The position numbers and the translations under genes were made by a program. From the NCBI RefSeq assembly GCF_013112225.1, contig NZ_JABFHI010000003.1, positions 62,001 through 126,000 of the forward strand: a stretch of DNA of 64,000 nt. The letters are read 5' to 3'. Of the stretch, positions 50,074-59,900 are shown one piece after another (position 1 is the stretch's first letter; each line of letters opens with the position of its first letter). This DNA comes from Vreelandella azerica (GTDB lineage: Bacteria; Pseudomonadota; Gammaproteobacteria; Pseudomonadales; Halomonadaceae). Below the pieces are notes generated by a model. That model searched no databases. It was not told the DNA's origin and worked only from the letters and a program-made list of their open reading frames with translations.

Positions 50074-52299
50074 ATGGATATGAAACCAATGTACACACTA
50101 GGCAAGTCAGCGGTTCGCAAAGCGACACTGCTTTCTACAGCGGCTTTTGTAGGAGGAGGCTTGGCACTGTTGCCGTTGACACAGGCCGTTGCTCAGTCGT
50201 TGCCCAACGGTATGTCGGCAGCAGGTTCCGCCGATCTACGCTCGGTGGTTCAGCAGACGATTACTCAGAACCCCGAAGTGAAGGCTGCCTTCCAAGCGTT
50301 TAGCGCTGCAGGCTTTGATACTGATGAAGCGCGCGGAGGTTTTTTGCCCACGCTGGACGCCACAGCAGGTATCGGGCGTGAAAGTGTGGAAGGGGATGGT
50401 CGAGGCAGTTTTGATAGCGATTTTGTGCAACTTGAACTCAATCAGATGGTTTTTGATGGTTTTGCAACGGCCAATGAAGTTGAGCGTCTCAACAAGGCAC
50501 GTCTAGTACGTTACTACGAACTGTTGGATGCCAGTGAGCAGGTCGCTCTTGAAGCTGCCCGTGCTTACGCAGATGTCAAACGTCACAGGGAACTGGTGCG
50601 CCTGGCGCAAGATAACTATGCCGAGCATCTGCGGGTTTATAATCAGATTGAAGAGCGTGCTCTCTCAGGGGCTGGGCGAGGCGTGGATCTTGAGCAGATA
50701 TCTGGCCGACTGGCATTGGCCGAATCCAATCTGATGACAGAGGCTTCCAACCTTCACGATGTGTCAGCTCGCTATAAGCGCATAGTGGGTGATTTACCTG
50801 CTGAAACCCTTGAGCAGGCGCCTGAAATGGCTGGGTTTTTGCCACCTTCGGTCACTGACGCGGTCAACCTGGCTTTTGAAGGTAATCCGGAATTTCATGC
50901 GGCCATTGAGAATATTGACGCAGCCCGTGCTCAGCAGGATGTGACCCGCTCCGGCTTTCAACCACGTATGGATATTGTTGGGCGTGCTGGCACCAACAAT
51001 AACAGCGATGCAGGCCTGCAGGGGCGCCGTGATGAACAGAGCATTGAGCTAGTGGCCAGCGTTAATCTATTCCGCGGTGGCTCTGACCTGGCTTCTTTCC
51101 GCGCAGCCAGTGAGCGTATTGATCTTGCAGTTAATGAACGTGAGCTGATCTGTCATAACATTCGCCAGACTACTCAGATTGCCTACAACGATACCCAGCG
51201 CCTGCGCGAGCAGATGGAGTACCTTAACCAGCACCGTCAGTCAATTGACCGCGTGCGCGGCGCCTATCAGCAGCAGTTTGATATTGGCGAGCGTACCTTG
51301 CTGGACGTGCTTGACAGTGAAAACGAATACTTCGAAGCCAGCCGCGCTTACGTTAACGCTGAATATGACGTGCTGATTGCGGATGCGCGTACACTGGCCT
51401 CGATGGGGCAGCTGTTGCAAACTCTGGAAGTGGCCAATAGTGATATCCCGAGCCTGTCTGATCTTAACAGTCAGGGTGTCAATATCGACCCGGAAACCGT
51501 GTGTCCGGTTGAGGGCCCGGAAGGCTTTACGTTAGCCGACCTGGTAGGTGATGTGACAGCACAGCCTACCCGTGCACCGGATGCGATTCTGTCGGCAGAT
51601 GCATTGTTTGCTATTGACAGTGCGGTGCTTAGTGCAGAAGCGCGTTCGGAGCTGATGCAGCTGGTCGATCAGATTCGTGGTCGCGAAGATCTTGGGCGCA
51701 TCTATATCGCTGGCCATGCGGATACTACCGGTAATGACGCGATTAATGAGCCGTTGTCACGTCGGCGCGCTGAGAGTGTCGCTAACTTCCTTATCCAGCA
51801 AGGAGTAAACGGCAGCCTGATACAAACCGAAGGGTTCGGTTCCCGCCAGCCGGTAGCCAGCAACGACACAGCGCAAGGGCGACGCCAAAATCGGCGCGTT
51901 GAGGTGACCTTGGAAACCTTGGGTGAACTCGGCGATTATATGGTAACCGATACTCGCAGCGCCCAACCTGTGCCGACCTTATCGGCTGAGCAACAGCAGG
52001 GCAGCTTGAATGCGAGCTACGCCGGGTCAACTTCGTCGCGTCAGCAACCCGCGCAAACAATGCGCCAAACCGCTAATCAGTCAACCGCCAATTTCTATCT
52101 GCAGGTTATGGCATTGAGCAACGAGGAATCTGCTCGTGAGCTACAACGGTCACTACAGCAGCGCGTGGATGGTTCGGTTCGGGTGGTTAACGGAGGTGGT
52201 TTCTTCCGCGTCCAGGTAGGCACCAATGGCAATCCGATGGAGTTGCGCCGTCAACTTGATTCATTGGGCTACTATGATGCCTTCCCTGTCAGCAGTTAA
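50074..52299 (+). CDS. TolC-family outer-membrane protein with OmpA and SPOR domains
   Basis: The type I secretion outer-membrane pore (LapE-like). A signal peptide (to about residue 41, AVAQS) precedes the TolC fold (about 50-440): LRSVVQQTITQNPEVKAAFQ, then a duplicated half, and RTLLDVLDSENEYFEASRAY near the end. An OmpA-like peptidoglycan-binding domain follows (about 510-620, IAGHADTTGNDA, LSRRRAESVANFL, GRRQNRRVEV). After a Gln/Ser-rich linker comes a SPOR domain (about 675-738, NFYLQVMALSNEESARELQR, GGFFRVQVG). ATG at 50074 has AAGGGA 6 bases upstream. The three-domain build is unusual. 741 residues; frame intact. Confidence 0.88.
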   Translation: MDMKPMYTLGKSAVRKATLLSTAAFVGGGLALLPLTQAVAQSLPNGMSAAGSADLRSVVQQTITQNPEVKAAFQAFSAAGFDTDEARGGFLPTLDATAGIGRESVEGDGRGSFDSDFVQLELNQMVFDGFATANEVERLNKARLVRYYELLDASEQVALEAARAYADVKRHRELVRLAQDNYAEHLRVYNQIEERALSGAGRGVDLEQISGRLALAESNLMTEASNLHDVSARYKRIVGDLPAETLEQAPEMAGFLPPSVTDAVNLAFEGNPEFHAAIENIDAARAQQDVTRSGFQPRMDIVGRAGTNNNSDAGLQGRRDEQSIELVASVNLFRGGSDLASFRAASERIDLAVNERELICHNIRQTTQIAYNDTQRLREQMEYLNQHRQSIDRVRGAYQQQFDIGERTLLDVLDSENEYFEASRAYVNAEYDVLIADARTLASMGQLLQTLEVANSDIPSLSDLNSQGVNIDPETVCPVEGPEGFTLADLVGDVTAQPTRAPDAILSADALFAIDSAVLSAEARSELMQLVDQIRGREDLGRIYIAGHADTTGNDAINEPLSRRRAESVANFLIQQGVNGSLIQTEGFGSRQPVASNDTAQGRRQNRRVEVTLETLGELGDYMVTDTRSAQPVPTLSAEQQQGSLNASYAGSTSSRQQPAQTMRQTANQSTANFYLQVMALSNEESARELQRSLQQRVDGSVRVVNGGGFFRVQVGTNGNPMELRRQLDSLGYYDAFPVSS

Positions 52300-52405
52300 T
52301 TAATCGCGTTTAATGAAGCCGGCTACTCCGCATCCTGAACAGGAAGCGGAGTAGCTAGAGTGAGCGTGCTGCTAAATGCTGATCCTACCCTAGATAGAGG
52401 TCTGT

Positions 52406-54574
52406 GTGCCTAACGAAAGCCACTTGATGCCAGAAGAGCCCGCGACCTTGGCGGAGGCGGATGAACTGCTGGAATGCCTGCTGAGTATTGCCCACCAGCA
52501 CCACCACGAGACCACCCGGGAAGCGCTGCGGGCGGGGTTGCCGCTGGAAGAGGGCAAGCTGACCCCGGGCGTCGTGGGCCGCGCCGCTGCTCGCGCTGAC
52601 CTGACCGCGCGGATTGTCAAAAGCCCGCTGGGCGAGCTGAACCCGGCGCTGTTTCCGGTCATCCTGCTGCTGGAATCAGGCCGTGCCTGTCTGCTGCAAG
52701 AGGTGGATCTGAGCACCGGGCAGGCGACGGTCAGCTTTCCGGAACTCAGCGACGCCACCACCGATATCAGCCTGCACGGCCTGGCAGAGGCCTACAGCGG
52801 CCAGGCCATCTATGTGCGCCCCAAGTTCCGCTTTGACGCCCGCGGGCCGGAAGTCAAACAGTCCCGCGAGCGCCACTGGTTCTGGGGCGTGATCCGCGAA
52901 AACCGCAAGCTCTATCGGGATGTGATCCTGGGCTCGGTGCTGATCAACCTGTTTGCCGTGGCCATGCCGCTGTTTGTGATGAACGTCTACGACCGGGTAG
53001 TGCCCAACGCCGCCACTGAAACGCTCTGGGTGCTGGCAGTAGGCATTCTGATCGTGCTGTGTTTTGATCTAGCCTTGCGCCTGATGCGCAACTTCTTTGT
53101 CGATCTCGCCGCCAGTCGGGCAGACGTCAAGCTGACGTCCTCAATCATGCAGCGGGTACTGGGCATGCGCATGGAAGCCAAGCCGGCCTCCACCGGCTCC
53201 TTCACCTCCACCCTGCAGTCGTTTGAATCGGTCAGGGCCTTTATCGGCTCGGCCACTATCGTTGCCCTGGTGGACCTGCCCTTTGTGCTACTGTTCATGA
53301 CCATTATTGCCCTGATCGGCGTGCCCCTGGTGATCCCGATTGTGGTGGGCGCGGTGTTTGTCCTGCTGTACGCCATGGCCGCCCAAAGCAAGCTGCACGA
53401 ACTCTCCGAGACCACCTGGCGGATCAGCGCCCAGCGTAACTCCACCCTAGTGGAAGCAGTGGGCAATCTGGAAACCGTCAAGGCCCTGCGCGGCGAAAGC
53501 CGCCTGCAGGGCAACTGGGAACGGGCCTCGGCCTTTCTGTCCCGCACCGCCGCCCAGCTGCGTCTGGTCAGCACCTCGGTGACCAGTGTGGCCCTCTGGG
53601 CCCAGCACACCGTCTCGGTGGTGATCATTATCATCGGCGTCTACCTGATCATTGAAGGTGAGTTGACCCAGGGCGGCCTGATAGCCGCCTACCTGCTGTC
53701 CTCCCGAGCCATGGCGCCGATCAGCCAGGCCGCCGGCCTAATGGCCCAATACCACCAGTCGGCCACCGCCCTGGAAGCGCTTAACGGCGTGATGGACAAA
53801 CCCCAGGAACGCACCGACAGCAAACGCTACATTGACCGCCCCGTGGTGCAGGGCGACCTTCGCTTTGACAGCGTCTCACTGCGCTACCCGGACGAAGAAC
53901 GCGATGCCCTGCGCGAGGTCAGTTTCCGCCTTAAACCCGGCGAAAAAGTCGCCCTGATCGGGCGGATTGGCTCCGGTAAATCCACCCTCAACAAGCTGCT
54001 GCTGGGGTTCTACCAGCCCACCAGCGGTGCTGTGCTGCTCGACGATGTGGACATTCGCCAGTACGACCCCCTGCAACTACGCCGCCATATCGGCTATGTG
54101 CCCCAGGATATCACCCTGTTCTACGGCTCTCTGCGCGACAACATTGTCGCTGGCGGCGGTATTGACGGCGTGGATGACGACAAGCTGCTCGACGCCATCA
54201 ACCTCAGCGGCCTGGCCGATCTGGTGCGTTCCCACCCGCAAGGCGTGGATCTACCCGTGGGGGAAGGCGGCAGCCTGCTCTCCGGCGGCCAGCGTCAGGC
54301 AATTGCAATTGCCCGCGCCGTGGTGCATGCGCCCCAGGTGCTGCTGCTCGATGAGCCCTCCAGCGCCATGGACCACGCCAGCGAAGACCGGCTCAAGAAA
54401 CAGCTGACCCGCTACGCCGCCGACAAAACCCTGATCGTGGTGACTCACCGCACCTCACTGCTCTCCCTGGTCGACCGGATTATCGTTATGGACGGCGGCA
54501 AGGTGATGGCCGACGGCCCCCGCGAGCAGGTGGTGGAAGCGCTGCGCAAAGGGCAAATCGGGAGGGCCAGCTAA
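52406..54574 (+). CDS. lapB: LapB/HlyB-type ABC exporter for the adhesin
   Basis: Inner-membrane ATPase/permease of a type I secretion system. The first 145 residues are a C39 peptidase-like domain without the catalytic Cys, which serves substrate binding rather than cutting. Membrane helices span about 160-430. The ATPase has Walker A GRIGSGKST (about 518), LSGGQRQ (about 624) and Walker B LLLDEPSSAMD (about 645). A GTG at 52406 is the start. 722 residues, intact. It overlaps lapC (GCTAATGG). Named after LapB because the retention-type adhesin follows; identity is by architecture. Confidence 0.88.
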   Translation: MPNESHLMPEEPATLAEADELLECLLSIAHQHHHETTREALRAGLPLEEGKLTPGVVGRAAARADLTARIVKSPLGELNPALFPVILLLESGRACLLQEVDLSTGQATVSFPELSDATTDISLHGLAEAYSGQAIYVRPKFRFDARGPEVKQSRERHWFWGVIRENRKLYRDVILGSVLINLFAVAMPLFVMNVYDRVVPNAATETLWVLAVGILIVLCFDLALRLMRNFFVDLAASRADVKLTSSIMQRVLGMRMEAKPASTGSFTSTLQSFESVRAFIGSATIVALVDLPFVLLFMTIIALIGVPLVIPIVVGAVFVLLYAMAAQSKLHELSETTWRISAQRNSTLVEAVGNLETVKALRGESRLQGNWERASAFLSRTAAQLRLVSTSVTSVALWAQHTVSVVIIIIGVYLIIEGELTQGGLIAAYLLSSRAMAPISQAAGLMAQYHQSATALEALNGVMDKPQERTDSKRYIDRPVVQGDLRFDSVSLRYPDEERDALREVSFRLKPGEKVALIGRIGSGKSTLNKLLLGFYQPTSGAVLLDDVDIRQYDPLQLRRHIGYVPQDITLFYGSLRDNIVAGGGIDGVDDDKLLDAINLSGLADLVRSHPQGVDLPVGEGGSLLSGGQRQAIAIARAVVHAPQVLLLDEPSSAMDHASEDRLKKQLTRYAADKTLIVVTHRTSLLSLVDRIIVMDGGKVMADGPREQVVEALRKGQIGRAS

Positions 54575-56002
54575 TGGCGAAAAAACAGCAGCCAACCGCC
54601 GAAGAAAAAGTTTCGAGAACCTTGGCCGCTTTACTGCCAAAGGCGGCAAGTTCTTCCGCCCCTTTATGGACCGGCTGTTTTCCAAGCGGGTCACCTCCGC
54701 CCACCTCAACCGTGACTGGGCCAGCGACGCCGACTGGGCGCGGCTGCAGCAGAACCCGCTGCGTGCCCGGCTGTTTCTGTACACCGTAGTGCTCGCGGTG
54801 GTGGCCCTGATCACCTGGTCTTATTTTGCCGAGATCGACGAAGTCACCCGCGGCCAGGGCCGAGTGATACCCGCCCAGCAGCTGCAGAAAGTGCAATCCT
54901 TTGACGGCGGCGTGGTGCAGGCCATCAAGGTACGCGAAGGCCAGCTGATCGAGACGGGGCAAGTGCTGATGGAAATCGACCCAACCCGCTTTGTCTCGGA
55001 CTTCCGCGAAAACCAGTCCCAGGTGCAAGCCCTGCGCGCCCGCGCCGAACGGCTGCGCGCCCTGGTCACCGATACCCCCTTTGCCCCTGATGAAGACCTG
55101 CTTCGCGACGCCCCCTCCGTGGTGGCCCAGGAGCGCGAAGCCTACGACAGCCGCCGGGAAGAACTGCGCGAACAGGAAACCGTGCTGCGTGATCGTATCC
55201 GCCAGCGTGAGGCCGAGCTGCTGGAAGCCCGGCTGCGCCGCGATACCGCCTCCCGGGAACTCAACATGGCCAACCAGGAACTCCAGCTCACCCGGCCGCT
55301 GCTGCAATCCGGCGCCGTCTCCGAGGTCGAAGTCCTGCGCCTGGAGCGGGAAGTCTCGCGCAACCGCGGCGAGCGCGACCAAGCCAACGCCGCCATCGAC
55401 CGCTTGCAGGCCGCGGTGGAAGAAAGTCAATCCCAGCTGCGTGAGCTCGGCGCCGAACGGCGCAGCGAATGGCGCAACGACCTGGCCAACACCATTGGGG
55501 ATATCCAATCGCTTGAAGAAGCCAGTACCGGACTGGAAGACCGCGTCCAACTTTCAGAAATTCGCTCGCCGGTCAACGGCGTTGTCCAGCAGCTGTATAT
55601 CAACACCCGCGGCGGGGTGGTTCAGCCCGGCCAGGAGGTGGTCGACATCGTCCCCAGCGGCGAACAGCTGCTGGTTGAAGCGCGGATTGCCCCCAGGACA
55701 TCGCTTTCCTACGCCCCGGCCAGCCGGCCACCGTCAAGCTGACCGCCTACGACTACGCCGTCTACGGCGGGCTGGAGGCCGAGCTTGAGCATATCAGCGC
55801 CGACACCATTACCGACGAAGAAGGCAACACCTTTTACCAGGTGCGGGTGCGCACCCAGGAAGGCCAGGTCGACACCGACGAAATAGACGTCATCCCCGGC
55901 ATGACCGCCCAGGTCGACATCATGACCGGCAAGCGCACGGTGATGGAATTTCTGCTCAAGCCGGTGTTACGGGCCTGGAACAATTCATTGGGAGAACGCT
56001 GA
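54574..56002 (+). CDS. lapC: LapC/HlyD-type membrane fusion protein, two frameshifts
   Basis: Links the ABC exporter to the outer-membrane pore. A cytoplasmic N-terminus, one membrane segment (LFLYTVVLAVVALITWSYFA), a lipoyl-like domain (GVVQAIKVREGQLIETGQVL), a long coiled coil (about 130-330) and a beta-barrel end (VRTQEGQVDTDEIDVIPGMT, HlyD family signature region) follow. Frames change near 54615 and near 55700 (ARIAPR to DIAFLRPGQPATV). Corrected length is about 476 residues. The stop overlaps the LuxR-type regulator ATG (TGATG). Confidence 0.88.
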
Positions 56003-56637
56003 TGAACCACCTCTTTATCACCCCCGCCGCGCGTTTACAGCCCCGCTGGCAGGCAGCGTTTCCACAGGCCACGCTCGCCGCCGTCGCCCCTGAAACAGAC
56101 CGCCTGACACCACCGCCGGATATCATATGGATTGTCTGCGAAGGCGAACAGCAACCCCTCTCAGCGCCCCTTCTGGAGGCAGTAACCCGTTTATCCGCCG
56201 AGAGCGCCGTGGTCGTGCTGGCCAACGCCCCTCAGCAGGCCGATGCCCTGCAGGCCCTGCAAGCCGGGGCGCGAGGCTATGCCCACGCGCTCAGCCCGGT
56301 GGCCACGCTGCAGCAGATTGCCACCGTGGTGACGAATGCCGGGATCTGGGTACCCGCCGACCTGATGGCTCAGGTGATGGGGCACACCTGGCAAGCGCTC
56401 AACGGCGAACAGCGTCTCAGGCACGCCCTGCTGGACAAACTCACCGAGCGCGAACGGGAGGTGGCGCTGGCGGTGGTACAAGGGGCAAGCAACAAACAAG
56501 TGGCACGCACCCTCAACATTACCGAGCGGACGGTCAAGGCGCACCTGACCTCGATTTTTCATAAGCTTGAGATTACGGATCGGATGCAGCTGATGTTGAA
56601 ATTGACGGAGAAGGTATCAGCTAAAGAAAGAATTTAA
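56002..56637 (+). CDS. LuxR/NarL-type transcriptional regulator
   Basis: A 211-residue protein. The N-terminal 130 residues resemble a receiver fold (DIIWIVCEGEQQPL, VVVLANAPQQADALQALQAG, ARGYAHA) but lack the clear phospho-acceptor Asp. The C-terminal LuxR helix-turn-helix is LTEREREVALAVVQGASNKQ and TLNITERTVKAHLTSIFHKL. It overlaps lapC and precedes the adhesin gene, a conserved place for a regulator in such clusters; it probably controls the adhesin or the operon. Signal unknown. Confidence 0.85.
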   Translation: MNHLFITPAARLQPRWQAAFPQATLAAVAPETDRLTPPPDIIWIVCEGEQQPLSAPLLEAVTRLSAESAVVVLANAPQQADALQALQAGARGYAHALSPVATLQQIATVVTNAGIWVPADLMAQVMGHTWQALNGEQRLRHALLDKLTEREREVALAVVQGASNKQVARTLNITERTVKAHLTSIFHKLEITDRMQLMLKLTEKVSAKERI

Positions 56638-56655
56638 AAACTACAAATAAAATCA

Positions 56656-56911
56656 ATATTTTAACTGTAGATGCAGGTCGTCAGCGAATATCCACATCAG
56701 TAATATTCGCTGGCATTTTTTTCTCCCGCCCTATCCCTTCCTGTCTCATATCCTCTGTAGCAGTACATCTCTCAAGCAAGTACAGGAAGCTCTAAATTAA
56801 CATTTTTTAACTGTACCTCAGTCCAATACTTTTCTTGCCCTGCCTGGATACACTTGTTAATAAATCAAAATTAACATTTTGAAACTTTGCGCCTGTTTAA
56901 AACGCGCAAAG
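56656..56911 (+). promoter_or_regulatory. Repeated AT motifs and an inverted repeat upstream of the adhesin gene
   Basis: TTTTAACTGTA occurs at 56659-56669 and TTTTTTAACTGTA at 56803-56815. TTAACATTTT occurs at 56797 and 56871. A perfect 8-bp inverted repeat CTTTGCGC/GCGCAAAG (56885-56911) lies just before the ribosome-binding site. They are candidate sites for the LuxR-type regulator or other control; none is a recognised operator. Confidence 0.45.
56682..56722 (+). terminator. Intrinsic terminator after the T1SS operon
   Basis: CAGCGAATAT pairs exactly with ATATTCGCTG around an 11-base loop, followed by GCATTTTTTT. It separates lapB-lapC-luxR transcription from the adhesin gene. Confidence 0.88.
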
Positions 56912-56942
56912 CATTCAGGCCAAGTCAAAAAAGGGGTATCCC

Positions 56943-59900
56943 ATGAGTATTGCTACTGTTGTTGCCATTACCGGTCAGGCCTTTGCCCGTGACGAAGATG
57001 GAAACCTTCGAGAGCTAAGCGTCGGGGATACCCTTCAGGAAGGCGAAACCTTGGTGACCTCGCCCAATGGCGAGGTTCAACTGGACTTTAACGATGGCCT
57101 TCCACCCACCTCCATTGGAGGGGGTGAAGAAGTTGCCATGAACGGTGATGTTGACGCAGAAAGCGCCGCGGATGAAGGTGAGTCCGCTACTCAGGATGAT
57201 GAGCTGGAAGCGATTCTCGCCGCCCTGGAAGATGAAGAAGGCGATATTCTTGAGCTGCTCGAAGCCACTGCAGCCGGTGGTGGCGCCGCCGGTGGTGGTG
57301 GTGGTGGCTCTGACTTTGTTCAGTTGGCGCGCATTGTTGAGCCTGTTGAAGGTCTCCAATATGATTTTGATGGCGGCATAGAGGGTGGCCTGACAACGGC
57401 TGAATTTTCAGGAATCGCAGCTGCCGAGGTAGAAGAAGAGCCTGAATCCGCGCCGCTGCCTGAGCCTACCATCTCGATTAATGAGATTGGCGTGATCAAT
57501 AGTATTGATGCTGAAGAGGGCAATAACATCACCATCACAGGTTCAGTCGGTGGTGACGCCCGTGAAGGCGATACGATTACACTGACAGTGGGTGATGACA
57601 CCTTTAACGGCACCGTCACGGAAGATTTGACCTACGCCATTGATGTACCGGGGGCACTGCTGGCTGAGAATGATAGTGTTGATGCAGAAGTGACCGGTAC
57701 AGACGAAAACGATATCGATTATTCTGCTGAGACAAGCACTGATTACACCGTTGATCTGGAAGCCACGGCAACCATTATCATTGACACCATCACCGATGAC
57801 GATGTGATCAACGGTGAAGAGGCTGAAGACAACATTACCATTACCGGTAGCGTCCGCGGCGACGCCAGTGAAGGCGATACCGTCACTCTTACCGTAGGTG
57901 AAGACACGTACACAGGTACGGTGGGTGAAGACCTGACCTACGCCATCGACGTGCCGGGCAGTGTGCTGGCCGAGAACAGTAATGTTGGAGGTGAAGTCAC
58001 CGGCATCGATGAAAATGGTAATGAGTTCACGGCTGAGACCAGCCGTGATTACGCCGTTGATCTGGAAGCTATTGCTACTGTGACCATCGACACCATTGCT
58101 GGTGACGACATAATCAATACTGAAGAGGCTGATCAAGAGTTTACCACCATCAGCGGTACGGTTAGTGGTGATGTCGTTGTGGGTGACACTGTCACCCTAA
58201 GCGTCAACGGAACTACCACGACGACTGATGTGCTGGCAGATGGCGATGGCAACCTGATTTACAGCACTACAGTGGCTACCGCTGACCTTCTGGCAGATAA
58301 CAGCATTCAAGCCAGCGTTACAGCTACCGATGAGGCTGGTAATAGCCAGACCGCCACCGCAACGCGTGATGTTGATATCGACGCTTCTCCGGCATTAACC
58401 CTGACGGTCGCCGATGCGGGCACCATCAACGAAGGCGATACCGCCACCTTTGATGTCAGCCTGAGCAACCCGGTCGATAACGCCACCACCCTGACCTTTG
58501 AGCTGGGCGGCGAGATCGACGGCGATGACGTGGGGATTCCCACTGCCAGCATTGGCGGTACGGGTGTCGCGGTCACTGACAACGGTGACGGCACCTTCAG
58601 TGTTGACGTGCCCGCCGGTACCACCGACGGCATCGCGATCAGCGTACCGACCAGCGATGACGATGTGTTTGAAGGGCCGGAAGCTCTCACCCTTACCGCG
58701 ACCTTGAGCGGCGAGACTGCAGCAGGTAGCGCACTCCCGGCCGACCTGACCGACACCGGCAATGCCACCCTGGTCGATGACGGCACCGGCACCCCAGATG
58801 ATCCCAATGAAGACCCGGATGACGACACCCCGACCCTGACGGTTGCCGATGCAGGCACCATCAACGAAGGCGATACGGCCACCTTTGATGTCAGCCTGAG
58901 CAACCCGGTGGATAACGCCACCACCCTGACCTTTGAGCTGGGCGGCGATATCGATGACGATGACGTGGAGACGCCCACTGCCAGCATTGGCGGTACGGGT
59001 GTCGCGGTCACTGACAACGGTGACGGCACCTTCAGTGTTGACGTGCCCGCCGGTACCACCGATGGCATCGCGATCAGCGTACCGACTAGCGATGACGATG
59101 TGTTTGAAGGGCCGGAAGCTCTCACCCTTACCGCGACCCTGAGCGGCGAGACTGCTGCCGGTAATGCCCTGCCAGACGGCATCACTGATAGTGGGGATGC
59201 CACCCTGGTCGATGACGGCACCGGCACCCCGGATGATCCCAATGAAGACCCGGATGACGACACCCCGACCCTGACGGTTGCCGATGCAGGCACCATCAAC
59301 GAAGGCGATACCGCCACCTTCAATGTAGAGCTGACGAATCCGGTCGATAACACCACCACCCTGACCTTTGAGCTGGGCGGCGAGATCGACGGCGATGACG
59401 TGGCTACCCCGGTCGCCAATATCGGCGGCACAGAGGTCACGGTCACTGACAACGGTGACGGCACCTTCAGTGTTGACGTGCCCGCCGGTACCACCGACGG
59501 CATCGCGATCAGCGTACCGACCAGCGATGACGATGTGTTTGAAGGGCCGGAAGCCCTCACTCTGACTGCGACCTTGAGCGGCGAGACGGCGGCGGGGAAT
59601 GCACTCCCGGCCGACCTGACCGACACCGGCAATGCCACGATCCTCGACGATGACCTGCCGACGATCTCGGTGAGTAATACCGTGGACGATGACGCAGTCA
59701 CCGTGACCGAAGGCACGGATGACTTTGCCGTCTTTGAAGTCAACCTGAGTAATCCCGCGGCCAGCGACCTGAGTTTTGATCTGGCTCTGAACGCAGGGAC
59801 TGCGGACCTGGCAGACGACTTCGGGCCTGGTCTGGAGGTCTCTACGGACGGCGGTAATACCTGGACGGCAAGCACGGTTGCCACGTTTGCGGCAGGTGAT

